NCBI GenBank assembly: GCA_016194985.1
Contig: JACQAK010000101.1
Span: 1-64,000, forward strand
Reading direction: 5' to 3'
Origin: Bacteroidota bacterium
GTDB lineage: Bacteria; Bacteroidota; Bacteroidia; B-17B0; Aurantibacillaceae
DNA: 64,000 bases
The translations under genes and the position numbers were made by a program. This document shows positions 34,794-44,044 of the stretch, in pieces. Below the pieces are notes generated by a model. It was not told where the DNA came from, did not search any database, and saw only the letters and a list, made by a program, of their open reading frames with translations. Position 1 is the first letter of the stretch, and each line of letters begins with the position of its first letter.

Positions 34794-35678
34794 TTATTTC
34801 TTTTCCAATCTACCCCAAACACCCAGCGGTAATTCAACACCGCTTTTGGCATGTAAGTACAGCTCGCCAATACTTAATTGCGATTTATGTTTTGTGGCAA
34901 AAGGCTGTAACAGATTTTGAGGCACCAACGCTGAGAATCCCAGAGAATAAGCATTCAAAATCAATAAATGCTGTTTAGTATCCAGTATCTGCAATACACT
35001 ATCAATCATTTCCAAAATATTGTCTTCCAGTTTCCATTTTTCACCGTTAGGTCCATGCCCAAAAGCCGGAGGATCCAGAATAATTCCCTGATAAAAATTT
35101 CCACGACGCTGTTCTTTCTTTACAAATTTCAAGGCGTCATCAATCATCCAGCGGATATTATCGAGATTGGATTTTTGCATGTTTTCATTGGCCCAATTCA
35201 CAACCTGCTTAATGCTATCCACGTGCGTTACATCAGCTCCGGCTGCTCTGGCCACAACAGATGCGCCGCCCGTATAGGCAAATAAATTTAAAAACTTAGG
35301 CTTATCCAGATTCACCAAATAATCAAAGATCACATCCCAGTTACAGGCTTGTTCAGGAAAAACACCTACATGTTTAAAGGATGTTAATCCTAAACGCAAG
35401 GTTATTTCTTTCTGATTTTTTTTATCCCCTAATGGATAATTGATGGTCCATTGATCGGGCATTTTTTTGAGCATTTTCCATTCTCCGCTCGAACTGCTTT
35501 TAGGAACAAATCTCACATGGGCTTGTTTTTCCCACTCGGCATTGGAGTATATTTTCTTCCAAACAGCCTGTGGTTCAGGGCGAATGGTAATGTATTTTCC
35601 AAAGCGTTCCAGCTTTTCAAAATCACCACAATCCAGTAATTCGTAGTCTTGCCAATGGGTAGGAGTAAGTAGTTGCAT
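34794..35678 (-). CDS. Class I SAM-dependent methyltransferase, RlmI/RlmK-like
   Basis: 294 residues. An N-terminal beta-rich part ('YELLDCGDFEKLERFGKYIT', 'IRPEPQAVWKK') precedes the catalytic domain with 'FLNLFAYTGGASVVARAAGA' (SAM loop), 'VTHVDSIKQVVNWANENMQ' and 'YQGIILDPPAFGHGPNGE' (motif IV, DPPAFG). These are the features of the Methyltrans_SAM group that includes the 23S rRNA C5-cytosine methyltransferase RlmI and the m7G enzyme RlmK. The target here is most likely rRNA, but the exact base is unknown. The short N-terminal region lacks a PUA domain. It is monocistronic. Confidence 0.88.
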   Translation of the reverse strand: MQLLTPTHWQDYELLDCGDFEKLERFGKYITIRPEPQAVWKKIYSNAEWEKQAHVRFVPKSSSSGEWKMLKKMPDQWTINYPLGDKKNQKEITLRLGLTSFKHVGVFPEQACNWDVIFDYLVNLDKPKFLNLFAYTGGASVVARAAGADVTHVDSIKQVVNWANENMQKSNLDNIRWMIDDALKFVKKEQRRGNFYQGIILDPPAFGHGPNGEKWKLEDNILEMIDSVLQILDTKQHLLILNAYSLGFSALVPQNLLQPFATKHKSQLSIGELYLHAKSGVELPLGVWGRLEKK

Positions 35679-35686
35679 TTGGTGAA

Positions 35687-35714
35687 GTTATGAGTTATGG
35701 GTCATGGGTTATGA
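35687..35714. repeat. Tandem 7-base repeat (GTTATGA/G x4)
   Basis: Four consecutive heptamers, GTTATGA, GTTATGG, GTCATGG and GTTATGA, lie just upstream of the methyltransferase start. Similar 'gttatgagttatgggt' runs are something I recall from other Bacteroidota spacers. It is non-coding. Confidence 0.6.
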
Positions 35715-35820
35715 GTTTTTTAAAAGAAATAGTAAAAAGAAGGTTGTTAATAAAAGGGTTTAGTGATGAAAAAGAGCCCAAACTAAAACATCTATCTTAG
35801 ATACTTATTAAACCTATTTT

Positions 35821-37233
35821 ATGCAAAAATTACAGTCATCGTTTGTTGCGCTTATTAGTGTGTTTTTCTTCTGGGGTTTTGTGGCAGCCAGCAATGGAAT
35901 ACTCATTCCTTTATTTAAAGATAAATTCACTTTAAGCCAATTTCAATCGCAACTTGTAGATTTAGCATTTTACGCCGCCTATGCTGTTGGCTCTATAATA
36001 TACTTTTTTACTTCCCGCGCCATTGGGGACCCAATAAACAAAATTGGTTATAAGAAAGCATTGATAGTTGGGTTGCTAATTTCGTCCATTGGTTCTTTGT
36101 TTTTTATTCCGGCAGCCAGTTTAAATTCTTATCCATTGTTATTATGTGCATTGTTTGTAATTGGTCTGGGCTTTGCTATTCAACAAATTGTGGCTAATCC
36201 ATTTGTCATAAATTTTGGAGCCAAAGAAACAGGAGCTCAACGCTTAAACTTAGCGGGTGGCATAAATTCTTTTGGAACAACTATTGGTCCTGTAATTTTA
36301 AGTTATGCATTATTTGGAAATATTAGTGGCCCTGCAGCGGCAGATAGTAGTTTAGAAGCTGTAAAACTTCCCGCATTAATTTTATTTGCTTTATTTATTT
36401 TATGTGCGGGTATTTTATGGTTTTCAAAATTACCAGAAGTCACTAATTCCGAAAAATTAGATAAAGATTTAGGCGCCCTGAAATATCCTCAATTAACTTT
36501 AGGGATGATTGCCATTTTTGTGTATGTTGGAGTAGAAGTTTCTATACAAAGTAATATGGGCGCTCTCTTAGCCATGCCGGAAATTAAAGGAATTGATCAC
36601 ACTAAAATATCGCATTTTATTTCGTTGTATTGGGGTAGTTTAATGATTGGTCGATGGACAGGAGCTTTAGCCGTTTTTAATTTTAGCAAAACAGTAAAAA
36701 TCATCATGCAGTTTGTAACACCATTTATAGCATTTGGCGTAATATGTGGCGTAAATTATTTAAGAGGAAGTCATATAGAAGATTACTTGTTTTATATCCC
36801 TTACATTCTATTAGCAACTCTGATTTTTATTTTTTCAGGAGATAATCCGGCGCGCACATTAATGATATTAAGTTTAACTGCTTGTACTATGATGATTATT
36901 GGTTTGGTGAGCACAGGTAATTTAGCGCTCTATTCATTTATTAGCGGTGGATTATTTTGTTCTGTTATGTGGCCATGCATTTTTGCTTTAGCCATTAATG
37001 GATTGGGTAAATATACCAATCAAGGCTCTTCATTATTAGTAATGATGATTTTAGGAGGAGCGCTTATTCCTCCATTTCAAGGATATTTAGTAGATATCAT
37101 TAATCCACACAGATCCTATATTGTTACTGTATTTTGTTTTGCTTACTTAGCATGGTATGCATTCAAAGTAACATCTATTTTCAAACAACAGGGAGTTGAA
37201 CTAGAATCATCTAATTCAAACACTGGCCATTAA
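35821..37233 (+). CDS. Sugar MFS transporter (FucP/GlcP-type proton symporter)
   Basis: 470 residues, 12 membrane helices. Landmarks include 'FFWGFVAASNGILIPLFKD', 'LSQFQSQLVDLAFYAAYAVG', 'IGYKKALIVGLLISSIGSLF', 'GLGFAIQQIVANPFVINFG' and 'LNLAGGINSFGTTIGPVIL', all typical of the FucP/glucose-galactose subfamily. It imports a hexose such as glucose, galactose or fucose with protons across the inner membrane. It is followed at 14 bases by a small acidic protein gene and then by a GH92 mannosidase gene, so mannose or a related sugar released from glycans is a plausible substrate, by inference. Confidence 0.9.
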   Translation: MQKLQSSFVALISVFFFWGFVAASNGILIPLFKDKFTLSQFQSQLVDLAFYAAYAVGSIIYFFTSRAIGDPINKIGYKKALIVGLLISSIGSLFFIPAASLNSYPLLLCALFVIGLGFAIQQIVANPFVINFGAKETGAQRLNLAGGINSFGTTIGPVILSYALFGNISGPAAADSSLEAVKLPALILFALFILCAGILWFSKLPEVTNSEKLDKDLGALKYPQLTLGMIAIFVYVGVEVSIQSNMGALLAMPEIKGIDHTKISHFISLYWGSLMIGRWTGALAVFNFSKTVKIIMQFVTPFIAFGVICGVNYLRGSHIEDYLFYIPYILLATLIFIFSGDNPARTLMILSLTACTMMIIGLVSTGNLALYSFISGGLFCSVMWPCIFALAINGLGKYTNQGSSLLVMMILGGALIPPFQGYLVDIINPHRSYIVTVFCFAYLAWYAFKVTSIFKQQGVELESSNSNTGH

Positions 37234-37247
37234 TTAAAAAATATATC

Positions 37248-37697
37248 ATGATAGTAACCGTAAATGTAAAGCTTGTAAATTCAAAGTTCAATCAGGCTTA
37301 CGCCGATAAAGAGAATGAAGGCGAAGAAACAGAAGACAATATCAAATACCTGTGGGAAGATGAATTCGATGTTCAGGGCAATGTTGCTACCTTTAAAGTT
37401 GTAAATAATACTACCTATTTACTGAAAGGGTTGTACCCCAACGACGACGAATTTTGTTTCGAGATTCCGGATATGACTATCCTGGAATGTACCATGGATA
37501 ATGGCTCCATAACACAATTTCCATTTTCAAAAAAGGCCATTAGCAAAACAGAAAAGAAAGAAACCAAAAAAGGATTGACCTTTTACGTTCAGCTAAAAAG
37601 TATTCGCGAAGTGGTAAATCCCATGACCGGCGTTTACATTCTCAAAGATGATTATCCAAAAGAGTTGTTGGAATTATACAGCGATGAAGAAGAATAG
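37248..37697 (+). CDS. Small acidic cytoplasmic protein, unknown
   Basis: 149 residues, no signal peptide, and strongly acidic at both ends ('ENEGEETEDNIKYLWEDEF', 'LLELYSDEEE'), with a basic centre ('KKAISKTEKKETKKG'). Alternating hydrophobic strands suggest a beta-rich fold ('MIVTVNVKLVNSKFNQAY', 'LTFYVQLKSIREVV'). I do not recognise the family. Its position between a sugar transporter and a GH92 enzyme, with spacers of 14 and 22 bases, indicates cotranscription; a regulatory or chaperone role is only a guess. Confidence 0.8.
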   Translation: MIVTVNVKLVNSKFNQAYADKENEGEETEDNIKYLWEDEFDVQGNVATFKVVNNTTYLLKGLYPNDDEFCFEIPDMTILECTMDNGSITQFPFSKKAISKTEKKETKKGLTFYVQLKSIREVVNPMTGVYILKDDYPKELLELYSDEEE

Positions 37698-37719
37698 TTG
37701 ATGTTTTAAATTGTACCTC

Positions 37720-40659
37720 ATGAATTTTAAACGGTATAAATCCTGTCTGTTATTATTTCAGTTAATTGGCGTTTTAAGCGTTTCTCAAACCACTAACTAT
37801 GCCAGATATGTCAATCCGTTTATTGGCACAGGAGGTACCGGCCATACATTTCCGGGCGCACTCGTGCCGTTTGGAATGGTACAATTAAGCCCGGATACCA
37901 GAATTGACGGGAGCTGGGACGGGTGTGGCGGATACCATTATTCCGATTCTTTAATATACGGGTTTTCTCACACGCATTTAAGCGGAACCGGCGTCAGCGA
38001 TTATGGAGATATTCTGATTATGCCAACACCGGCTGTAACAGGATTCAAAAGTAAAGACTACGTCTCCAAATTTTCACATCTCAGAGAAAAAGCGGCTGCC
38101 GGCTTTTATAAGGTAACATTAGACAATAATATAGAAGTCCAATTAACAGCTACACCAAGAGTAGGCATTCACCAATATACATTTCCAAAAGGAGAAAAAG
38201 GGCACATTATTATCGACCTGTTGCACCGCGATAAAACATTGAAATGTTCTGTAAAACTCATAGATAGTGTTACTGCAGTGGGCTATCGTGTAAGTGAAGC
38301 ATGGGCTGCCGAACAGTATGTATATTTCATCATGAAGTTCAGCAAAGCTGTTACTGTTCAAAAAACGAATGTGATCAACAACGCTCAAAAAAAACCTAAT
38401 GAAGAAGAAAAAACAGGCGGTATGGTCTTACAGTTTGATATCTCGGATGATAAACCGCTGCTGATAAAAACTGGCATTTCTCAAACAAGTATTGAAGGTG
38501 CTACCAAAAATATGGAAGCAGAAGCAACACATTGGAACTTTGATCTCTACCGGCAGGACGCTGAAAAGAGCTGGAACAAAGAGTTATCAAAAATAGACAT
38601 CAAAACTTCTGATCCCGAAAAAGCAACTATATTTTATACTGCACTCTATCATTGCTTCACGCATCCATCCTTAGCAGGTGATGTGGATGGTAAATACAGA
38701 GGCCGCGACCTGAAAGTGCACCAGGCCAATGGCTTTACGCCCTATACGGTATTTTCTTTATGGGATACCTTCAGAGCTTTACATCCCTTGTTTACCATTA
38801 TTGAACAAAAACGTACCGTAGATATTCTTAACACCTTTTTACAGCAATATAAAGAAAGTGGCCGTTTACCCATGTGGGAACTCTCCGGTAATGAAACCAA
38901 TTGCATGATTGGTTTTCATAGCGTTTCGGTTATTGCCGACGCTATGACTAAAAATATAAGTGGCATCAACAAAAATGCCCTTTACGAAGCCATGGTAGCT
39001 GCGTCTAATTATACAAATCTTAGCATTCCTATATTTAATCAAAATAACTATTTACAAATAGACGACGAATCGGAAAGTGTTTCTAAAACATTGGAATATG
39101 CCTATGATAACTGGTGCATTGCCCAGGTAGCAAAAAAATTAAATAAAAAAACCGATTATGATCTGTTCATCAAACGGGCACAAGCATACAAAAATGTGTA
39201 CGATAAAAAAACAGGATTTATGCGCCCACGCAAAAATGGAAACTGGCTGTCGCCCTTTGAGCCAAGGGAAGTCAACAATTATTATACAGAAGCCAATAGC
39301 TGGCAGTATAGCTTTTTTGTGCCACAGGATGTTTCAGGACTAATCACATTAATGGGAGGGAACAAAAAAATGGAACAAAAATTAGACGACCTGTTTAAAG
39401 CCAGTACAGAAACTGTAGGCAGAACGCAGGTTGATATCACGGGCCTGATAGGCCAGTATGCTCATGGTAATGAGCCCAGTCATCATATGGCCTATTTGTA
39501 TAATTACGTGAGCAAGCCCAATAAGACCCAGGAAAAAATCTACCAGATAGTAACGGAGTTTTACAAAAACGATCCCGATGGTTTAATCGGCAATGAAGAT
39601 TGCGGTCAAATGAGCGCCTGGTATGTATTAAGCTCTATGGGTTTTTATCAGGTTTGCCCCGGGAAGCCGGAATATACCATTGGCTCTCCATTGTTTGACG
39701 ATGTTACTATTCATTTAGAAAACGGAAAAACGTTCGAGATTAAAAAACAAAATCCGGATTCCGGATTCCAATATATTCAATCCTCCACACTCAACGGCAA
39801 ACTATCCAATAGCTCTGCCATTACTCACAGCACTATTATGAACGGAGGAATATTACAATTGATAATGACTGAAAAAGCAGATGACAAAAGTCTTTTCGGA
39901 AGATCAGAAGCCTTGCAACCAAAAACGATCATCACAGACAAACCAATCGTGCCATCTCCCATTATCAACGCACCCACTAAAATAACGGAAACATCAAAAA
40001 CAATCAGTATTGAACATCCTGATAGTAAAGCCACATTGGTTTATACATTGGATGGCACAGAACCAACAGCAACATCCAAAAAATATACAGGTCCCTTCAT
40101 CTGTGATTCATCGGCAATCATCAAAGCAAAAGCAATTATTAATAATGAAAGCAGTACCACTACGACCTGTCATCTTTACAAAAAACCAAATAGCTGGACC
40201 ATCAGCCTGCAAAGCAGTTATTCCAAACAATATGATGCCGGAGGTGATGATGGTCTTATTGACGGACAGCATGGTACCACTAACTGGAAAAGTGGCGGAT
40301 GGCAAGGTTATCAGGGGCAAGACTTTAATTGTATCGTAGATCTTGGAAAAATCACCTCTATCCAATTCGTGAATACCAGTTTCCTACAGGATACTCGATC
40401 ATGGATTATTTATCCCAAACAAGTAGAGTACTCCATTTCGGAAGACGGTATTAATTATATGCCATTCGGTATCATCGAAAACGGTATTGCGGCTGATGAT
40501 TATAATTTACAAATGCGTACTTTCTTTAAGAATGAAGTCAACAGGGTAAATACACGCTACATAAAGATCAAAGCCACAAATTTCGGTAAGCTTCCCGACT
40601 GGCATCAGGGAAGAGGCGGAGATGCCTTCATCTTTGTTGATGAAATAGAAGTAAGATAA
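37720..40659 (+). CDS. GH92 family alpha-mannosidase with C-terminal accessory domains
   Basis: 979 residues from the ATG at 37720; an in-frame TTG three codons earlier is less likely. A signal peptide (ends VSQ) precedes the GH92 fold: 'YVNPFIGTGGTGHTFPGALV', 'FGMVQLSPDT', 'FSHTHLSGTG', 'FSLWDTFRALHPLFT', 'ELSGNETNCMIGFHS', 'AHGNEPSHHMAYLYNY' (catalytic acid region) and 'GNEDCGQMSAWYVLSSMGF' (catalytic base region). A chitobiase-like strand domain follows ('ATLVYTLDGTEPTATSKKYT'), then an F5/8-type discoidin/CBM32-like domain. GH92 enzymes are calcium-dependent exo-mannosidases that trim alpha-linked mannose from N-glycans or yeast mannan. It is exported and probably periplasmic; no T9SS domain is seen. 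Confidence 0.93.
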   Translation: MNFKRYKSCLLLFQLIGVLSVSQTTNYARYVNPFIGTGGTGHTFPGALVPFGMVQLSPDTRIDGSWDGCGGYHYSDSLIYGFSHTHLSGTGVSDYGDILIMPTPAVTGFKSKDYVSKFSHLREKAAAGFYKVTLDNNIEVQLTATPRVGIHQYTFPKGEKGHIIIDLLHRDKTLKCSVKLIDSVTAVGYRVSEAWAAEQYVYFIMKFSKAVTVQKTNVINNAQKKPNEEEKTGGMVLQFDISDDKPLLIKTGISQTSIEGATKNMEAEATHWNFDLYRQDAEKSWNKELSKIDIKTSDPEKATIFYTALYHCFTHPSLAGDVDGKYRGRDLKVHQANGFTPYTVFSLWDTFRALHPLFTIIEQKRTVDILNTFLQQYKESGRLPMWELSGNETNCMIGFHSVSVIADAMTKNISGINKNALYEAMVAASNYTNLSIPIFNQNNYLQIDDESESVSKTLEYAYDNWCIAQVAKKLNKKTDYDLFIKRAQAYKNVYDKKTGFMRPRKNGNWLSPFEPREVNNYYTEANSWQYSFFVPQDVSGLITLMGGNKKMEQKLDDLFKASTETVGRTQVDITGLIGQYAHGNEPSHHMAYLYNYVSKPNKTQEKIYQIVTEFYKNDPDGLIGNEDCGQMSAWYVLSSMGFYQVCPGKPEYTIGSPLFDDVTIHLENGKTFEIKKQNPDSGFQYIQSSTLNGKLSNSSAITHSTIMNGGILQLIMTEKADDKSLFGRSEALQPKTIITDKPIVPSPIINAPTKITETSKTISIEHPDSKATLVYTLDGTEPTATSKKYTGPFICDSSAIIKAKAIINNESSTTTTCHLYKKPNSWTISLQSSYSKQYDAGGDDGLIDGQHGTTNWKSGGWQGYQGQDFNCIVDLGKITSIQFVNTSFLQDTRSWIIYPKQVEYSISEDGINYMPFGIIENGIAADDYNLQMRTFFKNEVNRVNTRYIKIKATNFGKLPDWHQGRGGDAFIFVDEIEVR

Positions 40660-40694
40660 TAGGTTTTAACAAAAAATAATTTTTATTTCGTATC

Positions 40695-41915
40695 ATGAAA
40701 TCTTTAGTCACTCTCTTTATTCTTGTCACTACCCTTATGAATGCACAAATTAAAACCGGTATCTGGCGAGGAGTCTTTTTACTCAATCCTGAAAAACAAT
40801 TGGAGCTTCCGTTCAACTTCGATGTAAAAAACACTAACGGTAAAATTACTTTGGTTATTCATAACGCACAGGAACGTATTACCGTAGATGAAGTAGAATT
40901 AAAAAAAGATTCTTTCAACTTTAAAATGCCGGTTTTTGATACAGAGTTCAGAACACGATTAACTGACGATGGCACTATAAAAGGAGTGTGGATCAATCAT
41001 ACCAAAAAAGAAAATAATACGATCGCATTTACAGCACAGTTTGATAACAAAAACCGTTTTATTGTTCCAACAGAAAAGCCACATCATTTTTACGATGGCA
41101 AATGGGAAACAACCTTTAGTCCGGGTACCGCAGATAGCAGTAAAGCTATAGGCGTATTCAAACATATTACAGGCACAAGTATTGTAGAAGGCACTTTTAT
41201 GACAGAAACCGGTGATTACCGTTATCTGGAAGGGACTGAGCATAATGGAAAACTTTACCTGTCATGCTTTGATGGCTCACATGCTTTTTTGTTTCTTGCC
41301 AGTCATGATGAAGGAGATATGATAAAAGGAGATTTTTACTCAGGCTCTAGCTGGCATGAAACATGGATAGCCAGGCGTAATGACAAATTTGAATTACAGG
41401 ATCCGGAAAGCTTAACGTATTTAAAAAATCCCAATGAAAAAATTGATTTTTCGTTTTTCAATTCCAAAAATGAAAAGATCAGTTTAAGTGATCCAAAATA
41501 TAAGAACAAAGCCATCATCATTCAGATCATGGGAAGCTGGTGCCCTAATTGCATGGATGAAAGCGCTTATTTATCCAAGCTTTACAAACAATATAACAAA
41601 GCAGGATTAGAAATTATTGGATTAGCTTATGAAAGAACTTCCGATAATGAAAAAGCAAAAGCAAATATTTTACGCTTAACCAAACGCTTTGACATTGGCT
41701 ATGATATTTTATTGCCAGGCGTTACCGGAAAAGATAAAGCTTCTGAAACCTTACCTTTCTTAAATAAAGTCATGGCTTTTCCAACGACTATTTTCCTGGA
41801 TAAGAATCACATCGTTAAATCCATTTACACCGGATTTAACGGGCCGGCCACAGGCAAGGCTTATGAAGAATATACCATTAAGACAGAGAAGTTAATTGGA
41901 GAACTGCTTAAATAA
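40695..41915 (+). CDS. TlpA-like thioredoxin-fold protein with N-terminal extension
   Basis: 406 residues. It has a signal peptide (ends MNAQ), then ~230 residues of beta-rich domain starting 'IKTGIWRGVFLLNPEKQLEL'. A thioredoxin fold follows, with active site 'IIQIMGSWCPNCMDESAYLS' (CPNC) and the cis-proline region 'MAFPTTIFLDKNHIVKSIYT'. Such proteins act as periplasmic thiol-disulfide reductases or peroxiredoxin-like enzymes. The family with this N-terminal extension is common in Bacteroidota; its substrate is unknown. It may be cotranscribed with the mannosidase gene, 35 bases upstream. Confidence 0.88.
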   Translation: MKSLVTLFILVTTLMNAQIKTGIWRGVFLLNPEKQLELPFNFDVKNTNGKITLVIHNAQERITVDEVELKKDSFNFKMPVFDTEFRTRLTDDGTIKGVWINHTKKENNTIAFTAQFDNKNRFIVPTEKPHHFYDGKWETTFSPGTADSSKAIGVFKHITGTSIVEGTFMTETGDYRYLEGTEHNGKLYLSCFDGSHAFLFLASHDEGDMIKGDFYSGSSWHETWIARRNDKFELQDPESLTYLKNPNEKIDFSFFNSKNEKISLSDPKYKNKAIIIQIMGSWCPNCMDESAYLSKLYKQYNKAGLEIIGLAYERTSDNEKAKANILRLTKRFDIGYDILLPGVTGKDKASETLPFLNKVMAFPTTIFLDKNHIVKSIYTGFNGPATGKAYEEYTIKTEKLIGELLK

Positions 41916-41929
41916 ATAACAATTAAGCT

Positions 41930-42083
41930 TTGGGCGTATCGGCAATTATAAAATTAAATTTCAAATTTACATAGGATTTGCGTAAGGGATTGTAGTGGAA
42001 AGCCCACAGCCATGAGGTACGAATGGCGAGGACTTGCAACGAAAGCCCGACCCCGCCTGCCTCTTTGGTGGGGGGACGCCCAA
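41930..42083. repeat. Structured intergenic element with inverted ends (TTGGGCGT...ACGCCCAA)
   Basis: The 206 bases between the TlpA-like gene and hflX hold a GC-richer block whose ends are perfect complements: TTGGGCGT (41930-41937) and ACGCCCAA (42076-42083). Inside are GGATTTGCGTAAGGGATTG, GTGGAAAGCCCAC and a CCCCGCC...GGTGGGG arm (42050-42075). The content differs sharply from the AT-rich surroundings. It resembles a GGGCGT...ACGCCC element I recall from many Bacteroidota intergenic regions. It could be a repeat or a structured RNA; no ORF is supported. Confidence 0.6.
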
Positions 42084-42121
42084 TAAACATTACTTCTAAA
42101 ATGCTTTAAAAACATTTAAGA

Positions 42122-43321
42122 CTAATAAAATAAATTATTATAAGGGAATCTTACCACGTGCACTTTCTTAACCGTATCGTACACCAGCTTTTTGAAATCA
42201 GTGATATTCTCTTTGTTTTTTGCACTGATATACACACAGGTTTGATTTAAATTGGTCATCCAGGTTTTTTTCAATTCATCCAATGACAAATTCTCTCTGG
42301 TCATGGGAGTCAAATCATCCTCTTCTTTCTTCACATATTTAAACGCATCGATCTTATTAAACACTAAAATGGTTTCTTTATCTCCTGCTCCAATATCAAT
42401 TAATGTTTGACGTACAACATTGATATGATCTTCGAAATTAGGATGCGAAATATCCACTACGTGCAATAAGATATCCGCTTCACGCACCTCATCCAACGTG
42501 CTTTTAAAGCTCTCGATCAATTGTGTGGGTAGCTTTCTGATAAAACCTACGGTATCCGTTAATAAAAAAAACAAATTATCGATGGTCACTTTTCTAACCG
42601 TAGTATCCAGGGTTGCAAACAGTTTATTCTCTGCAAATACTTCACTCTTACTAATCATATTCATGATGGTAGATTTACCAACATTGGTATAACCCACCAA
42701 AGCCACACGTACAAATTCACCACGGTTTTTACGCTGCGTAGCCATTTGCTTATCAATTACTTTCAGGTCTTCTTTTAGCTGAGCAATCTTATCACGGGTA
42801 ATTCGTCTATCGGTCTCAATTTCCTTCTCCCCGGCTCCACCGCGCGTACCGGTGCCTCCACGCTGACGTTCCAAGTGAGTCCACATACCGGTTAAACGGG
42901 GCAATAAATATTGATATTGTGCTAATTGCACCTGTGTTTTGGCATGAGCTGTTTGAGCGCGTTGCGAGAATATTTCAAGAATCAGAGTGGTTCTGTCCAA
43001 TATTTTCTTCCCTAATTCCTTTTCTAAATTCCGTTGTTGAGAGGGAGATAATTCATCATCAAAAATAACAACACTAATGTTATTCTCTTTCACAAAAGTT
43101 TTTACATCGCTGAGTTTCCCCTTTCCTATAAAGGTTGCTTTATCAGGTTTTTCGAGTTTTTGCGTAAATACTTTTTTAGTTTCAACACCGTAGGTCTCAG
43201 CTAAAAAAGCCAGCTCATCCAGATACTCAAATGCTAATTCTTCGTTTTGTTGCTTATTGATAACGCCTATTAAAACAGCCGTTGGTGCTTGTATTTCGGT
43301 AGAGTGCGTGTCTGGTTTCAA
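42122..43321 (-). CDS. hflX: GTPase HflX
   Basis: 399 residues. The N-terminal HflX domain has 'ATFIGKGKLSDVKTFVKE' and 'VVIFDDELSPSQQRNLEKEL'. The coiled linker carries the glycine-rich 'RQRGGTGTRGGAGEKEIETD'. The GTPase domain follows with G1 'ALVGYTNVGKSTI', G3 'LTDTVGFIRKLPTQL', G4 'FNKID' and a short C-terminal domain. HflX binds the ribosome and splits stalled 70S particles under stress. The gene is five bases downstream of the cytochrome c gene on the same strand, so the two probably share a transcript. Confidence 0.95.
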   Translation of the reverse strand: MKPDTHSTEIQAPTAVLIGVINKQQNEELAFEYLDELAFLAETYGVETKKVFTQKLEKPDKATFIGKGKLSDVKTFVKENNISVVIFDDELSPSQQRNLEKELGKKILDRTTLILEIFSQRAQTAHAKTQVQLAQYQYLLPRLTGMWTHLERQRGGTGTRGGAGEKEIETDRRITRDKIAQLKEDLKVIDKQMATQRKNRGEFVRVALVGYTNVGKSTIMNMISKSEVFAENKLFATLDTTVRKVTIDNLFFLLTDTVGFIRKLPTQLIESFKSTLDEVREADILLHVVDISHPNFEDHINVVRQTLIDIGAGDKETILVFNKIDAFKYVKKEEDDLTPMTRENLSLDELKKTWMTNLNQTCVYISAKNKENITDFKKLVYDTVKKVHVVRFPYNNLFY

Positions 43322-43326
43322 TGGTA

Positions 43327-43932
43327 TTATTTCCCTTTTAAATCCGTTTCAATATAGGAAGCAACTGCTTCAATCTGTTCAGTAGTTAATGAAGATTTGT
43401 AAGACGCCATGGTGTTTTTACCATTGGTAATGATCTCTACAATGCCTTCGTGAGGTAATTGTGTAACCGATAGGTCCTTGGCTCCGCTCATTCCTAATTT
43501 ACCATCATCGCCATGGCATAGTGCACATTTTTCTGTAAAAATTTCTTTACCACTCACAGCAACAGTTACCCCACCTGCTTTAGCAGCCTTTGATTTATAT
43601 GCCAATGAAAATGAAACAACGATGAAGAAAAAAGATAAGGTCGCAAGAATTTTATTTTTCTTTTTGAAGCCAATTACAGCCAATGGAATAGATAAGCCAA
43701 CCAACACCAGTTTAATGATGAGGAACTTATTGATCTCCGGAACTTGTGTTATTAAAAACACACCGGTTGCCAAAAAGCCAAAGCTTACGATCATCTCAAC
43801 AACTTTGGTTTTCTTTTTAAATTTCTCTAATATTTCTTCTTTATCACTTAATAATAAAATTGTTTTTATTAAATAGATCAATGTAAATAACACCACAAAT
43901 AAGGTGTGTGAATGAAGCATGCCTGTAGCCAT
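43327..43932 (-). CDS. SirB2-like membrane domain fused to a c-type cytochrome
   Basis: 201 residues. Four hydrophobic helices ('LFVVLFTLIYLIKTILLL', 'MIVSFGFLATGVFLIT', 'LIIKLVLVGLSIPLAVIGF', 'ILATLSFFFIVVSFSLAY') are followed by a single mono-heme cytochrome c domain: 'FTEKCALCHGDDGKLGMSG' (CxxCH) and 'NTMASYKSSLTTEQIEAVAS' with the distal Met. The membrane part resembles the SirB family. A c-type heme requires the cytochrome domain to face the periplasm. The electron partner is unknown. It precedes hflX with a 5-base gap. The helix-cytochrome fusion is compact and the start ATG is clear. Confidence 0.85.
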   Translation of the reverse strand: MATGMLHSHTLFVVLFTLIYLIKTILLLSDKEEILEKFKKKTKVVEMIVSFGFLATGVFLITQVPEINKFLIIKLVLVGLSIPLAVIGFKKKNKILATLSFFFIVVSFSLAYKSKAAKAGGVTVAVSGKEIFTEKCALCHGDDGKLGMSGAKDLSVTQLPHEGIVEIITNGKNTMASYKSSLTTEQIEAVASYIETDLKGK

Positions 43933-44017
43933 TGTATTAATTTTAAATTATTCCAAAATTAACAATTTATCTTTAATTAAAAGCCACAAACTAATTTTTA
44001 TAAATAAGCCATAATGT

Positions 44018-44025
44018 TATATTTG
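44018..44025 (+). promoter_or_regulatory. -7 box before the amidohydrolase gene
   Basis: TATATTTG is an exact TAnnTTTG match, 19 bases before the ATG at 44045. No clear -33 TTG was found. Confidence 0.5.
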
Positions 44026-44044
44026 TTATACTTAACTATTGATC

